A stretch of 22,661 bases of DNA. Source: an uncultured bacterium. Its GTDB lineage: Bacteria; Bacillota; Clostridia; Lachnospirales; Lachnospiraceae. The first letter of the stretch is position 1, and every line of letters starts with the position of its first letter. Positions 8,622-16,615 of this stretch are shown here, piece after piece. The notes below the pieces were generated by a model that was not told where the DNA came from, did not search any database, and saw only the letters and a program-made list of their open reading frames with translations. The stretch covers positions 1-22,661 of the forward strand of contig CALBJL010000128.1 in assembly GCA_937893485.1 (NCBI GenBank), in the 5' to 3' direction. The translations under genes and the position numbers were made by a program.

Positions 8622-9295
8622 TGAAGCTGAAAACGAAGATATTGTTTGATCTCGACGGTACGCTCGTTGACTCACAGGAGGGTATCACAAAGGGGGTACA
8701 GTATGCCTTAAAGAAGGATCTCGGTATTGAGGAGCCGGATTTAAAGAAGCTGTGCTGTTTTATCGGACCGCCGTTAGCGCTGATGTTCAAAGAAAAATAT
8801 CAGGTGCCGGATGAAAAGATCGAGCCTCTGGTGGCGACCTACCGGGTTTACTATGATTCGATCGGACAAACACAGTGCAAGCTGTATCCTGGCATTGAAG
8901 AACTGCTCTGCCATCTGAAGGAGCAGGGCTATATGCTCGGCGTTGCATCCTCCAAGCCGGAGGGAAACTGCGTCGAGATTTTGAAGCATCACGGTGTGGC
9001 AGATTATTTTGATTATATTGTCGGGGCATCGCTCGGACCGGAGCGGCGCGAAAAGGTGCTTGTGTTAGAGGAGGCATTCCGGCGGATGAATGTCACCAAC
9101 CGCAGCGAGATCGTTCTGGTCGGCGATACGAAATATGATGCGGAGGGTGCACACAAGGCAGGCGTTGACTGCGTGGGTGTGACCTATGGATTCGGCACAC
9201 GCGAGGAGCTGATCGCCGCCGGAGCAGTGGCAGTATTTGATACACCGCAGGAAGTGGAGGAATATCTGAATGGCACAGAGCACGAACACAAATAG
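8621..9295 (+). CDS. HAD-superfamily phosphatase, phosphoglycolate phosphatase-like
   Basis: This 224-residue protein has the full set of HAD motifs: FDLDGTLVD with the nucleophile Asp10 and general acid Asp12, ASSKP (motif II serine), a lysine around RREKVLVLEEA (motif III), and GDTKYDAEGA (motif IV acidic pair). A helical cap domain between motifs I and II (about residues 17-85) and the overall length place it with the Gph/PpaX/Pgp type. Typical substrates are small phosphoesters such as 2-phosphoglycolate; the true substrate cannot be read from sequence. AAAAGGAG (8603-8610) lies ten bases before ATG 8621, inside the end of the topoisomerase A gene, and the codons overlap as TGATG, so translation is coupled. 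2-phosphoglycolate arises during repair of oxidised DNA ends, which could link it to its neighbours, but this is speculative. Confidence 0.88.
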   Translation: MKLKTKILFDLDGTLVDSQEGITKGVQYALKKDLGIEEPDLKKLCCFIGPPLALMFKEKYQVPDEKIEPLVATYRVYYDSIGQTQCKLYPGIEELLCHLKEQGYMLGVASSKPEGNCVEILKHHGVADYFDYIVGASLGPERREKVLVLEEAFRRMNVTNRSEIVLVGDTKYDAEGAHKAGVDCVGVTYGFGTREELIAAGAVAVFDTPQEVEEYLNGTEHEHK

Positions 9296-10055
9296 AAATA
9301 TGACATTTTTTTATCCAGTCATTGTATATTTCGTCGTTTTTGCGATAATGAATCAGGCGGTGCTCCCGATGCTTCCGCTGGATGCAGTCATGGGACAGGC
9401 ATTGACATCCTTCGTGGCGGGAACGGTCGTCTACATCTGTTTTATTGCCACAAAAAAGCGCGGCAGTGACGGGACGGGACGGCTCGTCTATCTGGCACCG
9501 GTAAAAAAGAGCACCTGCATCGGCGGTGTGATCGCGATCCTGTGGCTGGGCTGTGCAGGTGTGGCGATGAACAATGTGATTGCTGCGATGGGCTTACAGC
9601 AGATTTCAGCCAGCTATCAGCAGGTAGAGCAGGCATTTTATTCATCGAATCTCTTGCGGGAGATCATTGCGCTGGGTGTGATTACTCCGCTTGCGGAGGA
9701 ACTGTTGTACCGCCAGCTCGTTTTTTATAGGTTGCGTGAGAGCTATGGCAGGCTGACGGCGGTTGTCGCGTCAGCGTTGATCTTTGGTGTGTTACATATG
9801 AATATTGTGCAGACCGTCTATGCGTTTGTGCTCGGACTCTTGCTAGCGCTGTTGATGGAGAACTATCAGGATGTTCGCGTGCCGCTGCTGGGGCATATCG
9901 CTGCGAATATCATTGCGATTCTGCGCGGCGAGACGGAATGGCTGTCGTGGCTGGCACTCGGTGAGCCGTTGTTTGTGCCGGTGACGGTCATCCTTCTGGC
10001 AGTGACGGCTGTGATTGCAGGATATTATATTAGATCCTGCAAAAATACGAAATAG
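9270..10055 (+). CDS. CPBP-family intramembrane metalloprotease (CAAX protease/bacteriocin-processing type)
   Basis: This 261-residue, highly hydrophobic protein has about seven membrane segments. The conserved ABI/CPBP motifs are present: EELLYR (Glu143, Glu144, Arg148), FGVLH ending at His176, and HIAAN (His209, Asn213). The glutamates and histidines form the presumed catalytic site within the membrane. Family members include eukaryotic Rce1, which cleaves prenylated CAAX proteins, and bacterial proteins tied to bacteriocin self-immunity or processing; substrates of most bacterial members, including this one, are unknown. ATG 9270 has an excellent GTGGAGG (9254-9260) and overlaps the HAD gene by 26 bases. 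A second in-frame ATG at 9300 is possible but has no Shine-Dalgarno sequence. The protein has no obvious link to topoisomerase or phosphatase function despite the tight coupling. No bacteriocin precursor is visible nearby. Confidence 0.87.
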   Translation: MAQSTNTNRNMTFFYPVIVYFVVFAIMNQAVLPMLPLDAVMGQALTSFVAGTVVYICFIATKKRGSDGTGRLVYLAPVKKSTCIGGVIAILWLGCAGVAMNNVIAAMGLQQISASYQQVEQAFYSSNLLREIIALGVITPLAEELLYRQLVFYRLRESYGRLTAVVASALIFGVLHMNIVQTVYAFVLGLLLALLMENYQDVRVPLLGHIAANIIAILRGETEWLSWLALGEPLFVPVTVILLAVTAVIAGYYIRSCKNTK

Positions 10056-10107
10056 AACTTCGGTTTATCGGATTTTATGCAGGAGAGCGGGAATGCCGAT
10101 TTAGTGC

Positions 10108-10141
10108 AATTCAGACACAATTTGAATTCCTGACGTTTTTT
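10108..10141 (+). terminator. Weak terminator candidate after the CPBP protease gene
   Basis: The arms AATTCA and TGAATT pair perfectly around a nine-base loop and are followed after seven bases by a run of six T. The stem is short and AT-rich and the T run is displaced, so termination would be inefficient. It is the only terminator-like element between the topoisomerase operon and gltB. Confidence 0.25.
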
Positions 10142-10292
10142 CTGCTTAATATTCTTAGGTTTTTCTTGGAAAAATCACACATAATTGTGCATATACATCT
10201 GTATTTTAAAAACAAATCATTCTAATGTCAGAAAATAGTAATCACAAAACAAAAAAAGAAAACAATCAGACAATTCAAAGAAAAATCGGGGA

Positions 10293-10321
10293 TAGACGTG
10301 GAAACCTCTTTGAGCTATCAT
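10293..10321 (+). promoter_or_regulatory. Promoter candidate for gltBD
   Basis: TAGACG (10293-10298, four of six matches to TTGACA) is separated by exactly 17 bases from TATCAT (10316-10321, five of six matches to TATAAT). Transcription would start near 10328, placing the 10332-10370 inverted repeat at the very 5' end of the message. Other -10-like strings occur in this AT-rich region, so the assignment is tentative. Confidence 0.4.
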
Positions 10322-10331
10322 AATCACTATA

Positions 10332-10370
10332 GTAATTTAATTGAGAAGTAATCTCAACTTCATAAATTAC
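10332..10370 (+). promoter_or_regulatory. Two-tier inverted repeat in the gltB leader
   Basis: The outer arms GTAATTTA (10332-10339) and TAAATTAC (10363-10370) are perfect complements. Inside them the arms TTGAGA (10341-10346) and TCTCAA (10352-10357) are also perfect, around the loop AGTAA. The two tiers are joined by one unpaired base on the left and five (CTTCA) on the right. It lies 14 bases before the gltB ribosome-binding site and just after the candidate promoter. It could be a regulator operator (glutamate synthase genes are often nitrogen-controlled) or an RNA hairpin at the 5' end of the message. There is no T run, so it is not a simple terminator. Confidence 0.6.
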
Positions 10371-10397
10371 AAATCCCAGTAAAGAGAGGACACGCAT

Positions 10398-13300
10398 ATG
10401 AGAGAACATGTGGTAGATGAGCGCAGACAGCGCGTACAGGGTCTGTATGATCCGGCGTTTGAACATGATAACTGCGGAATCGGTGCCGTCGTGGATGTCA
10501 AGGGTCGAAAGAGCCATGCGACTGTCGAACAGGCGTTGAAGATCGTAGAGAATTTGAAACACCGTGCAGGAAAGGATGCCGAGGGAAAGACCGGAGACGG
10601 TGTCGGTATTCTTCTGCAGGTTTCCTATAAGTTTTTCTCCAAGGCAGTCAAGCCGCTCGGTATTGAACTCGGCGGAGACCGTGATTTTGGTGTCGGCATG
10701 TTTTTCTTCCCGCAGGATGAATTGCAGCGCAATCAGGCAAAGAAGATGTTTGAGGTGATTGTGGCAAAGGAAGGCTTAGAGCTGCTCGGCTGGCGTGAAG
10801 TGCCGACACATGCAAATGTGCTTGGACAGAAGGCGCGTGACTGCATGCCTTATATTATGCAGGCATTTATCAAGCGTCCGGAGCATGTGGAAAAAGGACT
10901 GGACTTTGACCGGATGCTCTATGTTGTCCGCCGTGTATTTGAACAGAGTAATGAGGATACCTACGTCGTATCCCTTTCGAGCCGGACGATTGTATATAAA
11001 GGAATGTTTTTAGTTGACCAGCTCCGGTTATTCTTTGATGATCTGCAGGATCCCGATTATGAGTCGGCGATCGCTACCGTGCATTCACGTTTCAGCACGA
11101 ACACGAATCCGAGCTGGGAGCGTGCGCATCCGAACCGCTTTATTGTTCATAACGGAGAGATCAACACGATCCGTGGCAATGCGGACAAGATGCTTGCCCG
11201 CGAGGAGACGATGACTTCCGGCAAGCTGCACGACCAGTTGACGAAGGTACTGCCGGTGATCAATACCGAGGGTTCCGACTCTGCGATGACAGATAACACA
11301 CTGGAGTTTTTAGTAATGAACGGAATGCCGCTGCCGCTCGCGGTTATGATCATGATTCCGGAGCCGTGGGCGAATAACCATCTGATGAGCCAGAAAAAGA
11401 AAGATTTTTATCAGTATTATGCAACGATGATGGAGCCGTGGGATGGACCGGCATCGATTGTATTTTCCGACGGAGACTATCTGGGGGCCGTGCTCGACCG
11501 TAACGGTCTGCGCCCGTCCAGATATTATGTGCTCGACAATGACCAGTTGATCTTATCGTCAGAGGTCGGTGTCCTAGACATCGATCCGACACATATTGTG
11601 GCAAAGGATCGCCTGCGTCCCGGAAAAATGCTGCTCGTAGACACGAAGGCGGGACGAATCATTGATGATGAAGAACTGAAAAACTATTATGCCGGCAGAC
11701 AGCCCTACGGTGAGTGGATCGACCGGAATCTGGTACAGTTAAAGGATCTGCGTATCCCGAATCAGCGCGTGCCGGAGTATAACTATGAGGATCGCCAGCG
11801 CATGATGAAGGCGTTTGGCTATTCTTACGAGTCGCTTAAGGAGGTCATGCTGCCGATGGCACAGAACGGCGGCGAGTCCACGAGTGCGATGGGTATTGAT
11901 ATTCCGTTGGCGGTACTCGACAGCAAATATCAGCCGTTATTTAACTATTTTAAACAGTTGTTTGCACAGGTGACAAACCCGCCGATCGATTCGATCCGTG
12001 AGAAGATCGTGACTTCTACGACAACTTATATCGGTGAGGATGGCAACCTGTTATTGGAGAAACCGGAAAACTGCCATGTGATCAAGGTGAACAATCCGAT
12101 TCTGACCAATACGGATCTGATGAAGATCAAGGCAATGAATAAGGAAGGCTTCCATGTGGTAGAGATTCCGATTACCTATTATAAGAACACAAGTCTGGAA
12201 AAGGCGATCGACCGCTTGTTTGTCGAGGCAGACAGAGCGTACCGTGACGGCGCGAATATCCTGATCCTGTCCGACCGCGGTGTTGATGAGAACCATGTGG
12301 CGATCCCGTCACTTCTTGCAGTCGCAGCGCTGCATGAGCATCTGGTCATTACGAAAAAGAGAACCGCACTCGCGATTATCCTCGAGTCCGGCGAACCGCA
12401 TGAGGTGCACCATTTTGCGACACTGCTCGGCTATGGTGCCTGCGCGGTAAACCCTTATCTGGCTCAGGATACCGTGAAGCAGCTTGTGGACGAACATTTA
12501 TTAGACAAGGATTACTATGCGGCGATTGAGGACTACAATCAGGCAGTCATCGGAGGTATTGTAAAGATCGCGGCGAAGATGGGTATTTCCACGATCCAGT
12601 CCTATCAGGGATCAAAGATCTTTGAGGCGATCGGTATTGATAAAGGAGTCATCGATAAATATTTTACAAATACCGTCAGCCGTATCGGTGGTATCACGTT
12701 AAAGGATATTGAGGAGCAGGTGAACTTTTTACATTCCGAAGCGTATGATCCGCTCGGACTGGAAAACGATATGACGCTCGATTCCGTCGGCCGTCATGCG
12801 ATGCGCAGCGGCGCGGACGAGCATTTGTACAATCCGCTGACGATCCATCTGCTGCAGGAGTCCACAAAGCGCGGTGACTATGAGATGTTCAAGCAGTATG
12901 AGCAGGCAGTCAACGAGCTGGAAAACCGCAATTATATACGCGGTATGCTCGACTTTAATTATCCGAAAAAGGGTGTGCCGATCGAGGAAGTCGAGAGTGT
13001 GGATTCGATCGTGACACGTTTTAAGACCGGTGCGATGAGCTACGGTTCAATCTCGCAGGAGGCACATGAGACACTGGCGATCGCGATGAACATGATTCAC
13101 GGTAAATCCAACACCGGAGAGGGTGGCGAGAGTCTTGACCGGTTAAAGATCGGTGCGGACGGCAAAAACCGTTGTTCAGCAATCAAGCAGGTGGCGAGTG
13201 GACGTTTCGGTGTGACGAGCACGTATCTTGTGAGCGCGCAGGAAATCCAGATCAAGATGGCACAGGGAGCCAAGCCCGGAGAAGGTGGACATCTGCCCGG

Positions 13301-14954
13301 AGCAAAGGTCTATCCGTGGATCGCAAAGACGAGACATTCGACACCCGGTGTGTCACTGATCTCACCTCCGCCGCACCATGATATTTATTCGATTGAGGAT
13401 CTTGAGCAGTTGATCTACGATCTGAAAAATTCAAACCGCGCCGCACGTATTTCCGTTAAGCTCGTATCGGAGGCAGGAGTCGGAACCGTCGCCGCCGGTG
13501 TTGCAAAGGCGGGCGCACAGGTCATTCTGATCTCCGGTTATGACGGAGGAACCGGTGCCGCGCCGCGCAGCTCGATCCACAATGCGGGACTGCCGTGGGA
13601 GCTGGGACTGGTAGAGACACACCAGACATTGATTATGAACGGTCTGCGTGAAAAGGTGCGCGTGGAGACAGATGGCAAGCTGATGAGCGGCAGGGATGTT
13701 GCAATTGCGGCTGCACTCGGTGCCGAGGAGTACGGTTTTGCGACCGCACCGCTTGTGACGATGGGCTGTATCATGATGCGTGTATGTAATCTGGATACCT
13801 GTCCGGCAGGTGTGGCGACACAGAATCCCGAGCTGAGAAAGCGTTTTGCCGGAAAGCCGGAGTACGTTGTGAACTTTATGCGATTTATCGCACAGGATCT
13901 GCGCGAGTATATGGCGAAGCTCGGTGTGCGCAGTGTCGATGAACTTGTCGGCAGAAGTGACCTGCTGCGTGTGCGCGATGATCTGAATGCAAAGCAGCAG
14001 AAAGTGGATCTGTCCAATATTTTATACAATCCTTATGTTGGCACGAAAGAGCGTTTTATTTTTGATCCGAAGAAGGTTTATGATTTTGAACTGGAAAAGA
14101 CAAAGGATGAGACTGTGCTGTTAAAACAGTTCCAGAGCGCTCTGGACAAAGGACAAAAGCGCGTGATCGAGCTGGAGGTCACAAATACCGACCGTTCGCT
14201 CGGCACGATCTTGGGATCGGAAATTACGAAAAAATACGGAACAACGCTTGAGGATGACACGTTTGTCGTAAAATGTAAGGGCGCGGGCGGACAGAGCTTC
14301 GGCGCGTTTATCCCGAACGGACTGACGCTGGAGCTTGTCGGAGATTCTAATGACTATTTCGGAAAAGGCTTATCCGGCGGCAAGCTGATCGTCTATCCAC
14401 CGGCAGGAGTGACTTATAAAAAGGATGAAAATATCATCATCGGAAACGTGGCACTCTACGGTGCGACGAGTGGCAAGGCGTTTATCAACGGAGTGGCAGG
14501 CGAACGTTTCTGCGTCCGCAATTCCGGTGCAGTCGCAGTCGTTGAGGGAGTCGGCGACCATGGCTGTGAGTATATGACCGGCGGCCGCGTCGTGGTACTC
14601 GGAAAAACCGGCAAAAACTTCGCTGCAGGTATGAGCGGTGGTATCGCTTACGTGCTCGACGAGGACAACGACCTCTATACACGTACCAATAAAGAGATGG
14701 TATTTACCGAGGAGCTGACAAACAAATACGATGTGCTGGAGCTCAAGACGCTGATCAGAGAGCATGTGACACTGACAAATTCGGAAAAAGGAAAAGAGAT
14801 CCTCGATCATTTCGCGGATTATCTGCCGAAATTTAAAAAGATCATCCCCTATGACTACAATCGCATGATGATGGCGATCGTTCAGATGGAGGAAAAGGGT
14901 CTTAGTTCCGAGCAGGCACAGATAGAAGCATTTTATGCAAATGCAAAATATTAA
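10398..14954 (+). CDS. gltB: Glutamate synthase (NADPH) large subunit
   Basis: GltB makes two glutamates from glutamine and 2-oxoglutarate, the second half of the GS-GOGAT ammonia-assimilation route. The 1518-residue length is normal for the alpha subunit. A 25-residue propeptide precedes Cys26 in HDNCGIGA; after cleavage this cysteine is the N-terminal nucleophile of the class II glutaminase domain (about 26-430). The central domain (about 480-770) and the FMN-binding synthase barrel (about 820-1190) follow. The synthase contains SGYDGGTGAAPRSS and the 3Fe-4S cysteines Cys1124, Cys1130 and Cys1135 in CIMMRVCNLDTC. The C-terminal GXGXG helix domain (about 1250-1440) is clear, with repeats such as GGRVVVLGKTGKNFAAGMSGG. 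The large size and cysteine pattern mark a bacterial NADPH enzyme working with GltD, encoded 15 bases downstream. Expression is likely controlled through the preceding leader. Confidence 0.98.
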   Translation: MREHVVDERRQRVQGLYDPAFEHDNCGIGAVVDVKGRKSHATVEQALKIVENLKHRAGKDAEGKTGDGVGILLQVSYKFFSKAVKPLGIELGGDRDFGVGMFFFPQDELQRNQAKKMFEVIVAKEGLELLGWREVPTHANVLGQKARDCMPYIMQAFIKRPEHVEKGLDFDRMLYVVRRVFEQSNEDTYVVSLSSRTIVYKGMFLVDQLRLFFDDLQDPDYESAIATVHSRFSTNTNPSWERAHPNRFIVHNGEINTIRGNADKMLAREETMTSGKLHDQLTKVLPVINTEGSDSAMTDNTLEFLVMNGMPLPLAVMIMIPEPWANNHLMSQKKKDFYQYYATMMEPWDGPASIVFSDGDYLGAVLDRNGLRPSRYYVLDNDQLILSSEVGVLDIDPTHIVAKDRLRPGKMLLVDTKAGRIIDDEELKNYYAGRQPYGEWIDRNLVQLKDLRIPNQRVPEYNYEDRQRMMKAFGYSYESLKEVMLPMAQNGGESTSAMGIDIPLAVLDSKYQPLFNYFKQLFAQVTNPPIDSIREKIVTSTTTYIGEDGNLLLEKPENCHVIKVNNPILTNTDLMKIKAMNKEGFHVVEIPITYYKNTSLEKAIDRLFVEADRAYRDGANILILSDRGVDENHVAIPSLLAVAALHEHLVITKKRTALAIILESGEPHEVHHFATLLGYGACAVNPYLAQDTVKQLVDEHLLDKDYYAAIEDYNQAVIGGIVKIAAKMGISTIQSYQGSKIFEAIGIDKGVIDKYFTNTVSRIGGITLKDIEEQVNFLHSEAYDPLGLENDMTLDSVGRHAMRSGADEHLYNPLTIHLLQESTKRGDYEMFKQYEQAVNELENRNYIRGMLDFNYPKKGVPIEEVESVDSIVTRFKTGAMSYGSISQEAHETLAIAMNMIHGKSNTGEGGESLDRLKIGADGKNRCSAIKQVASGRFGVTSTYLVSAQEIQIKMAQGAKPGEGGHLPGAKVYPWIAKTRHSTPGVSLISPPPHHDIYSIEDLEQLIYDLKNSNRAARISVKLVSEAGVGTVAAGVAKAGAQVILISGYDGGTGAAPRSSIHNAGLPWELGLVETHQTLIMNGLREKVRVETDGKLMSGRDVAIAAALGAEEYGFATAPLVTMGCIMMRVCNLDTCPAGVATQNPELRKRFAGKPEYVVNFMRFIAQDLREYMAKLGVRSVDELVGRSDLLRVRDDLNAKQQKVDLSNILYNPYVGTKERFIFDPKKVYDFELEKTKDETVLLKQFQSALDKGQKRVIELEVTNTDRSLGTILGSEITKKYGTTLEDDTFVVKCKGAGGQSFGAFIPNGLTLELVGDSNDYFGKGLSGGKLIVYPPAGVTYKKDENIIIGNVALYGATSGKAFINGVAGERFCVRNSGAVAVVEGVGDHGCEYMTGGRVVVLGKTGKNFAAGMSGGIAYVLDEDNDLYTRTNKEMVFTEELTNKYDVLELKTLIREHVTLTNSEKGKEILDHFADYLPKFKKIIPYDYNRMMMAIVQMEEKGLSSEQAQIEAFYANAKY

Positions 14955-14969
14955 GGAGGGAAAAAGGAA

Positions 14970-16463
14970 ATGGGAAAACCGACTGGATTTTTAGATTATG
15001 AGAGAAAGACGGCGGTCGAGATAGATCCGACCGAGCGGGTCAAAAATTTTCATGAGTTCCATATTCCGCTCTCTTTGGAGGAACAACAGGAACAGGGCGC
15101 GCGCTGCATGTCGTGCGGTGTGCCGTTCTGTCAGGCAGGCATGATAATCATGGGTATGACGAGCGGCTGTCCGCTGCACAATCTGATCCCCGAGTGGAAC
15201 GATCTCGTGTATAGGGGCAACTGGGAGCAGGCATACCAGCGCCTGAAAAAGACAAACAATTTTCCAGAATTTACATCCCGCGTCTGTCCGGCGCTGTGTG
15301 AGGCAGCCTGTACCTGCGGGCACTACGGTGAGAGTGTGACGACAAAGGAAAATGAACATGAAATTATTGAGTATGCCTATGCACACGGTTGTGCAGATGC
15401 AAAACCGCCAAAGGTGCGAACCGGGAAAAAGGTGGCGGTCATCGGCTCCGGCCCTTCCGGGCTGGCTGCGGCGGATCAGCTCAATAAGCGTGGTCACGAG
15501 GTGACTGTCTATGAACGTGACGACCGCGTCGGCGGACTGCTCATGTACGGCATTCCGAATATGAAGCTGGAAAAAGAGGTCATCGACCGGAAAGTGAATA
15601 TCATGAAGCAGGAGGGCGTGACGTTTGTCACCGGCGTGGATGTCGGCAGGGATGTCAAAGCCGCCAAGCTGCTCAAGGACTATGACCGTGTGATCTTAGC
15701 CTGCGGTGCGAAGCATCCGCGTGACATCAAGGCAGCGGGCAGGGATGCAAAGGGCATCTACTTTGCCGTAGATTTTCTCAGCGGAGTGACAAAGAGCCTT
15801 CTCAATTCGGATCTGAAGGATAAAAAGTATGTGGATGTCAAGGATAAGCATGTCGTTATCATCGGCGGCGGTGACACCGGAAACGACTGTGTTGGCACAA
15901 GCATCCGTCTGGGTGCTGCATCCGTGACACAGCTTGAGATGATGCCGAAAGCACCGGATAAACGTGCGGAGAATAACCCGTGGCCGGAGTGGCCCAAGGT
16001 GTGCAAGACCGATTACGGTCAGGCAGAGGCAATCGCGAAGTTTGGTCATGACCCGCGCATCTACCAGACGACGGTCAAGGAATTTGTCAAGGACAAAAAC
16101 GGCAGTCTGAAGGAGCTTGTGACGGTGCGTTTAGAGAGCGTCAAGGATGAAAAAACCGGACGCATGACGATGCAGGAGGTTGCCGGAAGTGAGAAGAAGC
16201 TGCCAGCAGATATTGTACTGATCGCAGCCGGATTCCTCGGCAGTGAAGGCTATGTCACAAAGGCATTCGGTGTCGCTGTCGATGGGCGCACGAACGTTGC
16301 GACCGAACAGGGCAGATACAAAACAAATGTAGACCATGTCTATACAGCCGGTGATATGCACCGCGGACAGTCGCTCGTTGTATGGGCGATCCGCGAGGGC
16401 AGAGAGGTAGCACGCGAGGTCGACGAAAGCCTGATGGGATATTCGTATCTGTCGATCCAGTAA
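14970..16463 (+). CDS. gltD: Glutamate synthase (NADPH) small subunit
   Basis: This 497-residue flavoprotein takes electrons from NADPH and passes them through its FAD and iron-sulfur clusters to GltB. The N-terminal cysteine motif CMSCGVPFC (Cys46, Cys49, Cys54) with Cys67 in GCPLHN, plus the second set CPALCEAAC (from Cys106), supports two 4Fe-4S clusters. VAVIGSGPSGLAAADQL (155-171) is the FAD dinucleotide fold and VVIIGGGDTGNDC (near 295-307) the NADPH fold. The closing motif AGDMHRGQSLVVWAIREGR is diagnostic of the GltD family. AAGGAGGG at 14953-14960 and a second AAAGGAA at 14964-14969 precede ATG 14970; the stronger element overlaps the gltB stop codon. The gene ends the gltBD operon, and a clear terminator follows about 30 bases later. 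Related NADPH-linked ferredoxin oxidoreductase subunits share this fold, but the gltB neighbour settles the identity. Confidence 0.97.
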   Translation: MGKPTGFLDYERKTAVEIDPTERVKNFHEFHIPLSLEEQQEQGARCMSCGVPFCQAGMIIMGMTSGCPLHNLIPEWNDLVYRGNWEQAYQRLKKTNNFPEFTSRVCPALCEAACTCGHYGESVTTKENEHEIIEYAYAHGCADAKPPKVRTGKKVAVIGSGPSGLAAADQLNKRGHEVTVYERDDRVGGLLMYGIPNMKLEKEVIDRKVNIMKQEGVTFVTGVDVGRDVKAAKLLKDYDRVILACGAKHPRDIKAAGRDAKGIYFAVDFLSGVTKSLLNSDLKDKKYVDVKDKHVVIIGGGDTGNDCVGTSIRLGAASVTQLEMMPKAPDKRAENNPWPEWPKVCKTDYGQAEAIAKFGHDPRIYQTTVKEFVKDKNGSLKELVTVRLESVKDEKTGRMTMQEVAGSEKKLPADIVLIAAGFLGSEGYVTKAFGVAVDGRTNVATEQGRYKTNVDHVYTAGDMHRGQSLVVWAIREGREVAREVDESLMGYSYLSIQ

Positions 16464-16492
16464 GTGGCAGAACGTTATCAAACTTAAAAAAG

Positions 16493-16549
16493 AAAAAGCG
16501 GAATTCTGACCGGAGCTGCGATCGGCTTCAGTAGGGATTTCGCTTTTTT
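16493..16549 (+). terminator. Intrinsic terminator after gltBD
   Basis: AAAAAGCG (16493-16500) pairs with CGCTTTTT (16541-16548), and an inner stem includes CTGA (16505-16508) with TCAG (16528-16531). A run of six T ends the stem and another eight T follow after a short GTTGC gap. The A run on the left means it could also act on the opposite strand, but no opposing gene is present. Confidence 0.85.
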
Positions 16550-16550
16550 G

Positions 16551-16578
16551 TTGCTTTTTTTACAATCTTTGTTAGAAT
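16551..16578 (+). promoter_or_regulatory. Weak promoter candidate for the xpaC-telA operon
   Basis: TTGCTT (16551-16556) and TAGAAT (16573-16578, five of six matches to TATAAT) are 16 bases apart, starting within the T-rich tail of the gltBD terminator. The -35 match is poor. A promoter is expected here because the strong terminator would otherwise leave the following genes silent. The ribosome-binding site GGAGAAG follows at 16600-16606. Confidence 0.35.
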
Positions 16579-16615
16579 AAAAAGTAAGAGTATATGATCG
16601 GAGAAGTAGAAGACT

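Larger units (their letters stand above)
10056..10397 (+). other. AT-rich non-coding leader region upstream of gltB
   Basis: These 342 bases contain no supportable gene and are far richer in A and T than the coding DNA around them. Read left to right, they hold a 6-bp inverted repeat (AATTCA 10108-10113 with TGAATT 10123-10128) followed seven bases later by six T (10136-10141), which could be a weak terminator for the CPBP gene. Next come a small CACA-TAAT-TGTG dyad (10178-10189), a purine-rich stretch near 10245-10285, a promoter candidate (10293-10321), and a large inverted repeat (10332-10370). The gltB ribosome-binding site, GAGAGGA, is at 10384-10390. Confidence 0.6.

Noticed and set aside
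10178..10189. CACA-TAAT-TGTG dyad as a regulator operator
   Set aside because: Arms of four bases are expected by chance in AT-rich DNA, and it lies far upstream of the likely promoter.
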